Shown: positions 1 through 16,100 of the stretch, one piece after another
How positions within the stretch are numbered: position 1 is the stretch's first letter
How the letters are laid out: every line of letters starts with the position of its first letter
Origin: Ciona savignyi
Lineage: Eukaryota; Chordata; Ascidiacea; Phlebobranchia; Cionidae
Direction: 5' to 3'
Assembly (NCBI GenBank): GCA_000149265.1
Contig: CH003241.1
Coordinates: forward strand, 319,120 to 383,119
DNA length: 64,000 bases
Notes under the pieces: model-generated
What the model was told of the DNA's origin: nothing
Database searches by the model: none
Seen by the model: only the letters and a program-made list of their open reading frames with translations
Translations under genes and position numbers: made by a program

Positions 1-1087
1 CGTAGCTTGGATTACCCAGTATGCACTAATTCCCATGCTTGACGAGACGAAATGCATGTTTTTTTGAAAATTATCCTAACAATTAGCAACCATTTTTAAC
101 TAAAATACAGCGAGTTTTTTCCCAAGTAGCATTGCTATTGTGCATGATGTAGTACGTTGTCCTTCAAAACTTTTATACCATTTCAGAACAGGGGTCAGCG
201 ACTTACTCTCTAATGTTAACATGGGCCTAGGCGTTAAAAGGTAACCCCAGTGCACTGTAGATGACCCATGAACCACAGTTGTGTTGTATTTTCTTTTAAT
301 GGCACTTAAATATTCTTTACAAATCACTGTTGCACCAGCGTGGACTGGGCCGTAACTGCACCAAATGTTTAACTGTTGTTTTTGTTGTAACCTTGTTTAT
401 TCTTTTTTCGTTTTTACATAGTGGTTCACTCAGTTTTCTGGCGAGAGATTCATTTAGTTTGCCTTGGTTCCCATTTAATAGGCACAGACACATTCGTTCT
501 TTTGAAATTTAATTGCTCTTACGTTCTTGGCAATTTCTCTTTTAGTTTAGAACTTTTCTTTTGAGCACACACACTCGCCCAATTCAGTTCTTTCTCAGTT
601 GGCATACGTTTACCGCGAATCGGGCCACCGACAGAGGCGTGTTTGTTGGTTTTTCGTGATTGTTTTCGAAATCAGTTTGACCTCCTGCTGTTTGTTGTGA
701 TGCTTTGGTTTCTCGCAGTTAACGACGTTTGTGACATCATCATCATACTTCTCATTGATGCGAGCACTCCAGTGGAAAACATTCTAGCCATTCGCTCTTT
801 AATTATTTATGTCGGTGTGCAGGGCTTAGGAAAGAGCAGCTTAGCGGGCGTTTTACACAGCATTCTCCTTTCACTGAAACCGTTATGCTTTTAGAAACAG
901 CGTGAGTATTTTCACTTAATCTTTTGTCTGTTTCGCATAATTCATACACTATGCGAGCGTAACTAATACATTTTATACCTACGTATAAACCCATTTACTG
1001 AAACTTCGCAAACCGTCACGATTTTAACCACAATATAACCAACCACCAGAGCGTCTCCTTACCCCGAGGTTCGTGCCGCTTCCTTAG

Positions 1088-3698
<2,611 letters not shown>

Positions 3699-6010
3699 AA
3701 TAATCCAAGTCACGAGGCCCCGATTCCTAAAGTTCCGTTATATGATTTTCCTTCGTTGTTCGTGATGTTTTGTTTTGACGCCCGGCTCGCCAAGCGACCG
3801 GGCCGTGCGAGTGCCCTGTGTTGTATATTTTGCCATTGGTTTCTATATATCGCTCTCGTCGTTTGTACCACTTTTCATTGAAACTTATGTTGTGTGCTCT
3901 CTGCCGCCTGCGTCACGTCGAAAAAGATCCAAATCAAATCACGATTGATCCGCGATTTCACTTTATCGACCCGTTTATGTCCGCCCAAAGCTTCTTAAAC
4001 TCACTGATAGCCACTAATGGAAGACGCGAGACAGCCCACCACATGATTTGATTAGCAAGTCAAACTCAACGTTGCCATTGATCATATATTGATTTAAATT
4101 GATTTCATTCAACGGGCACCCCACCCGGTCATTTTATTTGTTCACCTTTTTTCAGTTACCGAATCTTCGCTATGAGTTCCGATTTAACTTTTTTTCACAC
4201 TTCTACGTTCCGTCCCTTTCCCAGTAACCCATACGCGAGGGCTGTCGCATTGTGCTTCATTTTAACGGTCCCACTACCCCAAGTCCACTTTTAACGACTT
4301 TTACAAGTGTTTTAAAGCCCTCAATTTTACGTGACCCGTTTCCCCCCCGACGTGACCAGGCCAGAGCATCAAATCCGTTGTGTTATATTCCGTAGTATCA
4401 TCTTAGTAATAACAATACTGTGAGCCAAACGCCGAAGCCCACATTTACCGACAACGCTTGCCAGCAATCACACGAAAAGCAATAGTATTTCGTGACCTAC
4501 ACCGTGCAATAGAAAACCAAAGCATGCCCCGTCTAGCCGTTGTAGCCCGTTTGTTCCCTTAGTCACTGCTTTCCCAAAGAGATTTTCTTTTAGTTTTTTT
4601 TCTTATTTTCTGTGTTTTTTTTTTCGAGATTTGTGATCAAGCCGCCAAAAACGTCAAAAATAGTAACCCGTAAAGCTCGCATCAAAATCTAGCCGCCTTA
4701 TTACTGTGATGTACCACCACGTGCATTTTTTTCTGTGTTTCAAAACTCATTTGCCTCTAACGCACAAAACCTTAGTTAATTCGCGTTCAAAACGATCGAA
4801 TTCCCACAAACCCTCGTTTCCAAATGACACAAATAACTTTTTTTTATTTCAAAATTCCAATTTTGTTTGCTTTGAATTTTTCGTTCTTTTTTCGTTTTTG
4901 TTACCCAGTATACCATTTTTTCCGCATTTATAACTGCCATTATTATACAGTTAACCCAATATTGCCCAAGTATAATCGACCGTATGGCGTTGCCCCCTAT
5001 AACATGCGCCTTTTTGTTGTACGCCGCTTGTGTTTTTTTGGTAACCCATTCATTCATCGGTAACATTACTGCCACATTAAAAAGTTTTTGTTGTGCATTT
5101 TGTATTTTGCTTGGTTTAGTTTGGTTATTTTTTGACTCAGTTCGGCCAAAAGAGTCATTTTAAATGCAACACAAACGGTTCGGGTCCAACAAAAGTACCT
5201 GGAAGCAGGTACTAATATTGGCTTTCCGTCGAAATACTGCGAATAGGACAGCCAGTCGCGTTGTTTATGTGTAAAAAAAAATCACTTGCTACGCGTACAA
5301 CATATGAATCGATTAACGTTTGTTTGTAACACCTACAGTTCAAACTCTATGAAATCGATCCAAACTTTGGAATTCCACGTATAATGCCATTAAGTTACCT
5401 AATGGAGGCGCCTACAGCAGGCGTGCAGTGGGCGCTGCTGTGTAACTGCTGTTGATGCAATAGGGAAACGTCAGCCAGACACTTCCGGATTAACGAGCAA
5501 TCGTGCGTTGTGTCCTGTTCAATGAGGCTGCTGAATTGTTGTTAATCTGATATGCACACTAGTAGTCCACACCAAATACTACGTTTCGAATACAATAGTT
5601 CACACCAGCTTTTATAACCATTTATTTATTCAGTGTTTCTTAACGACAAAACCTCGCCCAGAAAACGTCGTTTAACATTTTGATACAAAATCTGTTCTAT
5701 TAAAGGGTCGTCAACCATCTATTTTTCTCACGCGTTTTGTCATTTTAAAACGGATCTCTTATTTGGGCTGGTTCATTTTAGTAACCCGTATATTTTTTTC
5801 GGATTACTAGTATAGGTTATAAAAGCAGCCCTGCTAACATGGATAAAAAACAGTATGTCGTATATTTCACTAGAACGATTCTCAATGTATTACATGCAGG
5901 ACGATAAAAACGTTGTCAATCAACTGATTATAGATAAAGTTTTGTGTTTACATCTTTCAAGTTTCTGGTTTCTTTTGTTTAAATAATAAAGAGTTTCTTT
6001 TTACTAAAAA
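3699..6010 (+). other. possible 3' UTR of the ELAV-like gene, otherwise non-coding
   Basis: No convincing coding exon follows the ELAV stop. The strand reads as U-rich tracts with many TTTTT runs, which is typical of elav-family 3' UTRs, and a canonical AATAAA occurs at 5985-5990. Short open frames here show no family resemblance and no plausible splice borders. The extent is inference; an earlier poly(A) site would shorten it. Confidence 0.3.
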
Positions 6011-9000
6011 TGGAAAATGATTTCGTAAAAGCATGATTTTAAGTTTTGCAAATTATAATTTACCGCGTACGACCGTCAATTAGCCTGTTTTGAGCAAAAG
6101 TTTTCTTTCTTTAGATGTCGCTGACAAAACCGAGCGGCGCAGCTTAAACAACGAATTATTTAAGCAAAACATATATTACTGATGGGCCCGCCGTTCAGGA
6201 AATTGACGTAATAGTTGCTGCAGCCGAAAAAAACTGCTGTAGGACTGTATAGGTATACGGACCATATGCTGCCACATTGAATAATTAATGATCGGTGTTG
6301 GCGGCTGGCTTTTTAAAGCTCTGCTTCCCGCTTTAACAAAGGGGGGCTATTTTTGTATCTAGAGATTCCGTTGATAAGACATTTATAGATTATTTAATGT
6401 TGAATTCTGGTTATTTTGCAGCTCACTGTGTTTTGTGTGCCTTAAAACCGTTTGCTGTCCCCTAATGCACTGCTTATGGGTATTTTACGTGACGATTTCA
6501 TTTTCTAATATATAGACCCAGGGCTTTCTGTTTGTCTTGTTATTACCATAAACACAAAACACTATTATACGAAAAACTATTTATTATTGTGGCAAAGAAA
6601 ATACAAATGCAATTTTGCGCAGTATCTTAAAGCGTATTTGGAGTATTGTCTTTTTTTATCTAATGGTGAGGAATTTTAACCGGAGATGATTGCCGTGTCG
6701 TTATTCTTGTGCTCTTGTGCTTCCGCCATTGGTTGAAACCGGCGTTGGTTGACCATTATTAGCTCAAGGTTTCCACCTAGCTGCAAAAACAAAAAATAGG
6801 ATTTTTCTGCGCCCCTAAAAGCAGACTGATACATTTTAATAAGGCTAAGATTAAAAGTTCAAAATACTACTTGGAGTAAAAATGACTAGCGGGGCGGACG
6901 AAAATCTCAGGCGGGCCGCAAGTTGGGACATCCCTGGTATAGATCGTATATGTTACTAAAGGGTTTATTCCCAACTTTGGCAGCATCGCATTCTACGGTT
7001 AGTCGAAATGACGAGTTTAATCAGCCAGTTGCATGTATACGTGTTTAAGAATTGCCCACAATATAATTAACTAACTTTGTACTGAACCAAATCACAAGAT
7101 GCATTTCGTCAATTTAACAATCACCTGTAAAATTAGGGCATGATATATTAATTTTACCCGACAAAAACGCAGAGAGAGTTGTCACACCGGCATTTCTTTG
7201 ATAACCCCGCTCTCATAGTCGGGTTACTAGAGTTAATGCAGTGTGGTTTTTATCTCCGGAATGTGAAACCGGTATTACTATCGGGCTAAATACAAATAAG
7301 CGGATTATATTTTGCGGTGTACAGTAAAGTTGTGCAATAGCTCACTATTTTAATTGTTAACTGCACATTCTTGTTGGCATTTTTAAAACCGTTTTTCCTA
7401 CAACACTGGACGACTAAAAGCTTCGTGCATATTGGTTGTTAGCCATATATTTGCACATAAAGCAAAACACTTAAAGACAATCGTGTGCAAACCGTAAATT
7501 TTAAATATCATGACCTCTGACGTATATTTTTGTAATGTTGTGCGTACATCGGTCATATTTTACGAATTGGTTGTTCGGTAATAAAAGTCCGATCACTTGA
7601 AAATAGAATCAACAATCTTCGTGGAGACAAAAGGTATTGGAAAGTACTGAACCAAACTGTTTCGCGTGTCTCTAACACTCTTGCTATATATATCACTGAG
7701 GCGTGCTTAATTTTTAAGTTTAACCAACTGGGTAGATGCCACACCTTTTTAAGTGCTTTGTCCTTTGACACAACACGGCAAAATCAGCTACTAGTTTTAA
7801 TTCAATAACTTTTTGACTGAAAAGCGACGACTTGTCTAAAATCTTTACCGAAATGCGAGGCGAAAGATTCCGAGTCGGGCAACATCTCATTCTGCAAGCT
7901 GTCCCATGTCATACAGCCAGCTGAGCGAGCTGTAACTAGACTCGGCGATGCAACCACATTTATTGGCCTTCCACGATCTTAAAATGGCAACACGTATTAA
8001 CGTAACCCAATTCAATAGGCTCATTGTAGTCTGAAGAGTTCAGAAACTGCAATAATGTCTATAAGAGTACCTTTGTTGAGATTACTGTTGGATTTATAAA
8101 CTTCTTTTATTCAACTAGACTTTATAGTTTAATTGGAGAGATGGGTTCCTCAACATTTACTTCTTTATGGGTTCAAATCTATATAATAACCTACTGTAGA
8201 CCTACCTCTGTCTCTTATATAAAAGACTTATTTTACTGATCTTTATATTATTCTCTAAGTATACCACCATATGCAGGTGTGCCTTTTATAATGTTTCATC
8301 GCAACCAATTCATGCGAAAAAAGTTAACGTGGAATAGTCAGCGCTTCATTTCTCTAACCTGACAAACGAAAATGAATTCTGCATTATCTGCTATCATTGC
8401 TGGCAGTATATAGCACAGGAATCTGGGATCATATCATGTACGAAAGATAACCTTGACAAGATTTAAGCCGCAAAAACTAAGCCATCAACTCCTTTTGTGA
8501 GAATGATATGATTTTCGAAAAACATTCTTCGAAATTAAAACTTATCGTGCCTCGTGTTAAATTGTAAACCCGCAAAATGCTTCTACTGATAGGCAGACTG
8601 ACAGGCTTAGTGTGTGCAGATTTAAACAACGATGCGAAAGATTATAGATATGTTTATGTACTGTACATGATACATAAATATCCATACTCGCGGTAAAAAG
8701 GCCAAATAAATTTGACTTTACAATTTAATATTAAACTTAACGTTGCTTAGGGCTACTTTTATCGTGACGTAAAATCTTACTTGCGGTAATGGTCAACCTT
8801 AGTGTAAATTCTTTAACAAGAGTTTTAAAAAATATCTAATTTTCAGCCGAAACAAAAGGTGTAGGTATGGCCGTGACCGCTTGTCTATAAATATTTCTAG
8901 GAACACAGAGACCCAATAACAATGCTTATTTTTGCTAGACTGTTATGCAAAAACCGGTTTTATAAAATTTGCATAGAACTTAGTTTTTTAGATTTGGGCG

Positions 9001-10800
9001 AGTAAATTAAACACGCCAAGTTCCATTTACTTAATTTAGGAAAATCTCCGTTTCTTTTAAGATATGTAGACTATATCTTATTTTGAGTAAAATTATAGTG
9101 AATTGCATAAAATGGCTAAATAACGTCATATAGCGTATACATATACACACATTAAACTTATAATTCTACTGTTTAGTCCTCTTCAGTGTGTGTAAAACTT
9201 ACTTCGCGTGATCATATACCGGGCAATCTAGTTCAACCTGGCCTAAGAAACAAAACTTCTGCGGCGCAAGCTTTATACCTGGGCTTTTGTGTTGGCTAAA
9301 AAATCTTGTGGACGTATGTACCCTAAGCTATAATGCCCGGGGGCTTTAAAGGATTTACGGCGTGAACGAAAGTGCAAAAAAATATTGAGATTATACCGAT
9401 TGCACACTGCAAAAGAAAGCGTTTCAATTAATTTTATTCCAAACGCTACTAACATTAAGAAGCATAGGCTAAATTCGTGTGCGGTCGTGTGGCCAAAAGG
9501 GTTAATGCGACCTACTTACCAACAGCTTACCGTTTAAAAACAAACTTAGTTGGATAAATATCAACAATTAAAGTTTAACATATGAACTGTATATATCGAA
9601 CAGCATATGATACTGGAATATTCGATAAAAAATGGAACGTTTTTCTTAACTTTTTATATAAAGTACATTTTGAAGAAAGATTTTTTTTTGTAAAGTACAT
9701 TTTAAAGTGCATCTCACATTACCCTGCAGGCGGCTGGTCAATGCCCGATTGTGTCTGAAACAGACAGGAAGTTTGCAAATTACACAGATAGGGTGGAGAG
9801 AACCGTTCTCTGCGCGATCAGATAAGCCAATGGCGCGAGCTTGTTTATTTTTGCACAACCCAGACGTTCGGGTTCTTACGAAAATGCAACACGTTTATAG
9901 GGCGATACTAAACCCTTTCGAAAACGCCGCAAAGTAACTATAACGCCATTACCCGCGTTTATGGGCGAAATGGGCAAGGTCATCGTCCGGCTCCAAGAAA
10001 AAATAGATTATTCTTCTTATTTGAAGGTTTTAACGTGTCTGGTTTCATAAACATATGATTTTTATTAAGCATGATATTTTTAGGGTTCTATATCATTATG
10101 TGATTTTTATGTATTGATTATATTATAGGCTACATGCTTCTTTGTTTTTTTAATTTATTGTGTTTTTACTTCTTAAATATGCGGCCTACAAAGGGTACAA
10201 AAATAGGCCACATTTTTTCCCAAAGAGAAAATGGCATTGGTAATAACAAGTCACAGTTACACATAAGAAATAAAGTAACAGAAAAAAAACAACCATTTTA
10301 GCAGTGTCATGCTTGATCCATAAAAAAGTGCAAAAACTACTTAAGTTGTTTTTTTGGCAATAAACAAAGAAAACATTTATATTTCCCATGTATAGTAGTT
10401 TATTACCGAGTATACAAAAATCGATTCTGTAAAAAGGACGCCCAATACGAAATCTCTAATTCGATCTGTCAATATTTAAATACTGGTATTCACCCGAATG
10501 AAGTATCGTTTGTGATTCCTTAATAATCCTCCCCGCTTAGAATCACAAAGCACAAGCAAAGCCACGCTCCGTCAAAGTGGATTCGTTCTGCCCAAAGAAA
10601 ACTAATCCTAGAGGTTTTAAACGTCAATCCCGATAAAGTTCGGGCTGAAAAGTGAAAGGAAATGTGTTGCTTTTTCTCGAACAAAAGCGTCGATGGTCTA
10701 TCGTGATATAAAAAGATAGCGCACTCAAAACTGTAATAATATTCATGACGGGCAGGAAAACAGATTCTTGTCTGTGTCTGTAACAACAAGCATTGCTGAG
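6011..10800. other. gene-poor AT-rich interval
   Basis: Nothing I can support as coding on either strand. Open frames are short and lack splice borders or family resemblance. Two repeat fragments are visible: near 6885-6935, a stretch ending GGGCCGCAAGTTGGGACATCCCTG-like that resembles a hAT terminus; and near 9478-9520, a piece of the class-II tRNA-like SINE seen repeatedly at 59-64 kb. Cis-regulatory DNA is possible but cannot be read directly. Confidence 0.5.
6880..6936. repeat. solo hAT-like transposon terminus
   Basis: The sequence GGCGGGCCGCAAGTTGGGA followed by CATCCCTG resembles the terminal region of hAT elements (CAGGGATGTCCCAAC on the other strand). No matching opposite end or 8-bp duplication was found nearby, so it is a fragment at best. 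Confidence 0.35.
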
Positions 10801-10820
10801 AATACTAAAAACGTGTAGGA

Positions 10821-10827
10821 TATATAA
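10821..10827 (+). promoter_or_regulatory. candidate TATA box
   Basis: TATATAA stands 49 bases before the ATG at 10870. A start site about 25-30 bases downstream would leave a very short 5' leader. It is assigned only because it sits in front of a plausible first exon; AT-rich DNA gives chance matches. Confidence 0.35.
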
Positions 10828-10869
10828 AGGTCTTCTGCGCTATAATTAAATATATACCAGAAATATAAT

Positions 10870-10958
10870 ATGGCCCGCAAAGATGGTGGCAACTCATCAA
10901 GGCTATTGATGTCGGTAAACGAAGAGGAAAAATCTAGAAGAAAACCGACGTTTAAAAC
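10870..10958 (+). CDS. candidate first coding exon of an unrecognised gene
   Basis: An ATG at 10870 opens 29 codons plus two bases and ends exactly at a consensus donor GTAAGT at 10959. The peptide begins MARKDGGNSSRLLMSV and is then basic (EEEKSRRKPTFK). A TATA-like box lies 49 bases upstream. I do not recognise the protein. I searched downstream on this strand for a phase-compatible second exon: the best-looking acceptor, at about 11691, gives a stop in the required phase. The next exon may lie farther on, within or beyond the TMEM9 interval, or this may be chance. Confidence 0.35.
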
Positions 10959-12042
10959 GTAAGTAATGTAGGTTTTGGTTTAAGATATGTTTATTTCTTA
11001 TGTATTCTTTACGCTGTAGTCGCAGATATTTTTTAGCAGTGTTTTTTAAATAATATATTAGTTTAAAGATGACCCCTTTTACTGCTATACCAATATCGAA
11101 ACTATGTTTGTTTTAATCGCCAGCATTGTTTTTTGGTGGGTGAAATCGTTTCTACGTTTCGGTGACCAGATAAAGCTAATATTATTATTGGCAAATAAAC
11201 AGAAAAAACGTCAAAAATACAGTAGTTAAACAAACAATTCAATTAATACCAGTAGAGCAACTAGTGAATCAAGTTTACAACAAATAAGATTGGAATCGAA
11301 TATTTTAGGCAAAGTTTAATGCAGCCGTATATATTGGTGAATTAGAGCGTCGCCTTTTTACCGGGCTTAGTTTTGTAACCAGGATGGGCCCGTTGCTAAG
11401 ACCGTATTTTTTGTATGAAAGTTTGCATATGCATCGGTCGCGTTAACTATTCGTCCAAACCACCGAACAGTTGTTTTATCCTTTTTCCGTAAGGTTTTCT
11501 CAAATACACCAGCTGACCCATGCATCTAGCGGATTATTTAGTTAAACTTAAATAGCAGGAGCGTATTAAACATATTTAAAACAGTGCAATTGCTTCAGAT
11601 ATCAAAGGAATTACCATTAGTCGTGCTGAAATGCGAGTTGCCGGAGCTATTTCGTGTTAAAAATATTTTGTATACTGCTTTTATTTTACGCAGCCGACAT
11701 TTCTGCTGACATTGCGTCATCACTGAACTATTATTACCGCAGCTGTCAAAGAATTTGGCTATATAAGTTAATTTGACTTTAGCTCATGAGGCTACTAACG
11801 GAGAGGTCCTAACGCATTAAGAAACATCTTGTATCTGACGATACTGAGAGTTTTATATGGAATTTATATCGTTGAAACATCTAACGATTTCACTCGTAAC
11901 TGGTACTTAGTTAATCGCCTAAATTGCTCAATACAATTGATGTTATCAAACTACTGAAGCTTTGATCTACAAAACCACAGAAGACAGTAGTCAAATCGAG
12001 GACGTTTACGCGGAAAACCTCAATTAACAGACCTTATCTATA

Positions 12043-12213
12043 CCCAGCGGATTAATGTTTCTACTCAAATAAAGGAACGTGTGGATCTTGCACAACATAC
12101 TGCAATAGCTCCGGTTATCCGACGGTGTGCGCAAGGTGATCGGACGATTGTCTGTGTTAACACCCTTGGTTTTCGCATTCACGGGGATAAACATGAATAT
12201 CTTATCTATCTTA
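12043..12213 (+). repeat. tRNA-derived SINE, 3' fragment
   Basis: Matches the 3' half of the family: CCCAGCGGATTAATG, then TGCAATAGCTCCGGT, then CACGGGGATAAACATGAATAT and a decayed TATCT tail. The tRNA-like head is missing. Confidence 0.8.
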
Positions 12214-12982
12214 ATCAAAAACAATAGCAAGGTTTCCAAAATTTAAAAAAACACTGTAAAATCTTTGGTAATTAGATTGGGGTCATCAGAATGACCGTGT
12301 AAAACGAACTTTCCAAACAAACCTAATATACGTGGATAAATTCAATTTTCCGATACACCTACGAGGCTGGGATATAAAAGAGATTTATTCAAAATTCTGT
12401 TGATTTGTATTCGCGAAGTATGACAAACGAGTTGGTATAACGACATGAAGCACGGAACGGGTGGAATAATGCAAGATACTAACACAACGGAATATATATT
12501 GCACACACTGCGTATAAGTTCCACCACGGTAATACTGACCGTAAACATGAAACAATATTGAAAAAAAACTTCCAGGAAATCTCGGGTTTAAGCACAAATA
12601 GTATGAACATATTGGTTTCTGTAATTAAAGTCTTTATGTGCTTTAATTTAAAATGCAGTTATCTTGGGGACAAGCAAGTAAAGATATCTCCAGTTTTAAC
12701 TCAAAAAAAGGAAAAAAACTTTGGCTTGTGGAATTAACATATGAATGTACTTTAATAAATATAACTTTCTGACTTATCAATTCTGCAAAATCGTACTACG
12801 CACACAACACACAATGATGGTTTACACTGAAAGTAAAATATACATCAAAGACAAATGATGGCACATTATTTCTATTATGGGTATGAAGTACTTATCATCT
12901 AAAACGATGAAAGTTTAATGTTCGATATAAAATTCATAAAATTCTGTTAGTGGGGAAGTCCAAATGAGGTACTTTTTAGTCG

Positions 12983-12988
12983 TTTATT
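12983..12988 (-). terminator. candidate poly(A) signal for TMEM9
   Basis: AATAAA on the minus strand, about 115 bases past the TMEM9 stop codon. Canonical hexamer at a sensible distance, but such hexamers are common in this AT-rich DNA. Confidence 0.4.
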
Positions 12989-13103
12989 GTTATCCGGACT
13001 AATACGGCTACGTCTTTAATCAGTCAGTACAGAACAGTGCAGACGAACCAAAATTTACTGATGACAAACCATCTTTTGCTACTTTTTAAAACTTGCAGAT
13101 TTT

Positions 13104-16100
13104 TCACTGCAGCATCTCCTGTCTCTCGTAGACGCTTGATTTTTGTTCTTTTAGTTGTCTTTTCCATTTGGTTTGAACCTGGTTGACTTTTTGCAAAACA
13201 GATGATTTCGACTGTCCGGTGGAACTGAGTCTCTACATTAAAAAATTAAATTTTAAAAAGTTATAAATAATACTAATTATTATTAAAGTGCAACACAGCA
13301 TGTCGTAGTGTTTGGTCAGCTGTTTGGCCGGTAAGACAGCGTCCCAATATCCCAGTTCTGTTACATATATATATATATGTATGTATGCAATATGTATATA
13401 CACAAAAAAATTAGTCCAGAACAGTGCTCCGCAACCTTGTTTCACTCAAAGCACATTTAGAAACTTATTGACGGCACATTGCAGTCAAAAATGTTAAAAA
13501 TAAAGTAACACACAGTATCATATATTTAATGCAATATTTGAGCTTGTTTCTATGATCGTATTTTTTCAATGTTCGGGTAAGTCTTTACAAGTTCTTTATC
13601 AAGTTTTTTTAGGCATGATCATTTAGGCAATATAATAACGAAAACTTCCGATTATTACATAACAAAAATATAAATCATTATAGACGTACAATGAAGGTCT
13701 TTCAACAAGCTATATACATTTGACATTAGATTAGCAAATTGTCTATCACAGACACTCTATAGAGCAGTGGTTCTTAAACTGGCTTCGATCGAACCCCAGG
13801 GGTTCGATGAGTCAGTATCAGGGGTTCAGCGGAGATTAGGATAAATATACACACGCTATGTGTATAGTAATCACAATGTCCTCTACTTCTTTGCTTCTCA
13901 ACCAGTGGGCCGAGGCCTCTTATGTGCAACTTATGTGCAACAGATGCATAGTTCACTTTAGGCTCAAGTTTTTTAACAGATATATTTTGAATTTCAACGA
14001 AGGGTTCGGTGAATGCCCGCATAAAACTTGCGGGGTTCGGTACCTCCAACAAGTTTAAGAACCACTGATATAGAGTCTGTGGTCTGATAGCCGTAATATT
14101 CAAATTTACAAAAACTAAAATACTTTTTTTGGCAAAAAGTATATTTAAAAATAATATTATTTTCCCAGGGCACACCTAGCAGTGTCTTGGGACACGTTAG
14201 TGTGCTGCGGCACACTGGTTGGGGAGCACTGGTCTAAAACACTGATCAGTCTAAAACAGTGTTTACCATCGTTTTTTGGTCTGCGGACTAATTTAAAACC
14301 AGCCAAATTCTTTGAAGTGACTCAAACGCCACTACTTATTTCACTATTACCGAAAATCCAAAGCGAGCGCAATGAATAGAAAAGTTCCAATGCTGTCCTG
14401 ACAGGATTGCTAGAATTAGTTAAACTGTGTATGTTTTACTACATCCAAATTTAACCAAGAATAACTTCAACCTTTCGTGACGGAGTAGGATTTTGTGTGG
14501 AGTCATATCGGAGGACTAACAGCTAGAAAATCATCAGGATAAATTTACTGTTACCTATATATCCGCATATAGTAGCCTATATGCGGTTAACATTTTTTCG
14601 TTATAAATGTGCTCATTAATTCCTGTGGACTCAAGACATTGCAAAACGGAGCAAAAACAAGAAATGACGTACACTTGATGTACGCGTTCTCTCTGCTGGC
14701 GGGATGCAATCCATCTCAGTCTCATCTTCCAGCAGACCAGCTGCACGGTTCCGTTTGTTCACGTAGTTTATGAACGGATCAGCTATCACCATCACTACCA
14801 TGTAGATCAGCAGCACTCCAAGCAAAACAAGAAATAAATATACAACGACCTGTGGATATTAACGAAATTAAGTAGGCATATTAGGATGAATTGTTACATC
14901 TGAGCTTTGTTTGGCCATAAGCACACTAATTCGAATGCAGCTATACAGTACAGCTTTTATGAACTAATATACTTTTTAAACTGATATGTATTTAACTTAA
15001 CGCACATTTCCCGTCCAACTTACAAGTATTTCAACAATATTTAAAGGATAAGGACAAGATTAAGATAAAAATGAAAAACCACTACATAATTAGTCCAGCT
15101 TTATGTGCGAGATATCATTGTAACTATATAAGCCACAGGTACTTATAAAAACACAATGCATGGTACTAAATGTTTCCTGCAGTTACTGAGCACTACTCAT
15201 AAAAAGCATATAAATCGAAGTATCTCTGCTACTGGCTGTTAATGTCATTTTTGCACCAAAAGAACAGTTTACCTGCATGGTTTTAGTGCTTCTTACTTCA
15301 TATTTACATCCACATCTTAAACAATATGGTTCTATATCAACATCTGTTAAATTGCTTCCGTTTAAATTTGGGAGAACCACCATCAAACAGTTGCAATATT
15401 CGTGTAAAACGTTCTTTGTGTAAATCTGTAATGAAGGCAAATAAACTATTACCATTTAAATAAAATTACATTGGATTTACTAATGTAACGGTATTGTACA
15501 ATGAGATTAATAGATTTTCAAAAAGGTTGACAGAAGATATGTAGCAAATTTGCCATTTTTAGTTGTGTATCTTCTGTTTTTGTAATAAGCTGTATCAGTT
15601 ATAATTACTGACATCACACGGTATGTAAACTGGCTTTAATCCCATGACCTATAATGTTTCCTGTAGTGGTGTATTTGTTTCTTGCATATTTTATATTTTT
15701 TAGTTAGGAGAGTGTCGAACCTGGTCTAGAGTGAATAGATAAAAAGTTAAGGCGCTGCGTAAGGCTGTAGCCTCCTTTGGAGCCACCGTTTCTGTCCTGA
15801 CAGGATCGCTAGAATTAGTTAAACTGGGTATATTTTACTGTATCCGAATTTAATCAAGAATATATTCAACCTTCCATGACAAAGTAGGATGTTGTATGGA
15901 GTTATATCGGAGGACTATCAGCTAGAAAATCATCAGGATAGATTTTCTGTCAACCATATACCCGCAAATACCACTAATTCCTACGAAACACCACATATGA
16001 TTTGATGTTTGTGGATGTTCAATTATTTTAGTGATTTCGTTGATTATTTATTTCTTGGATTTTTGGTTGAAACTTGTTTTTAAGTCAATTACTTTTGGTA

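Larger units (their letters stand above)
11000..13100. other. non-coding interval with one SINE fragment
   Basis: No supported coding exon. A 3' fragment of the abundant tRNA-derived SINE lies at about 12043-12213. A TTTATT at 12983-12988 (AATAAA on the minus strand) lies about 115 bases beyond the TMEM9 stop and is a plausible poly(A) signal for it. Confidence 0.5.

Noticed and set aside
643-894. 83-codon plus-strand frame containing GKSSL, P-loop-like
   Set aside because: The motif lacks the preceding GxxxxGK glycine pattern and the frame has no support as an exon.
4706-5075. Overlapping open frames on both strands
   Set aside because: Low-complexity T- and A-rich DNA, no splice borders or conserved motifs; probably 3' UTR or intergenic.
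11691-11771. Possible second exon for the orphan first exon at 10870
   Set aside because: The acceptor is good but the phase required by the donor at 10959 gives an early stop.
13361-13400. TA/TG microsatellite as a possible regulatory element
   Set aside because: Simple-sequence repeat with no further signal.
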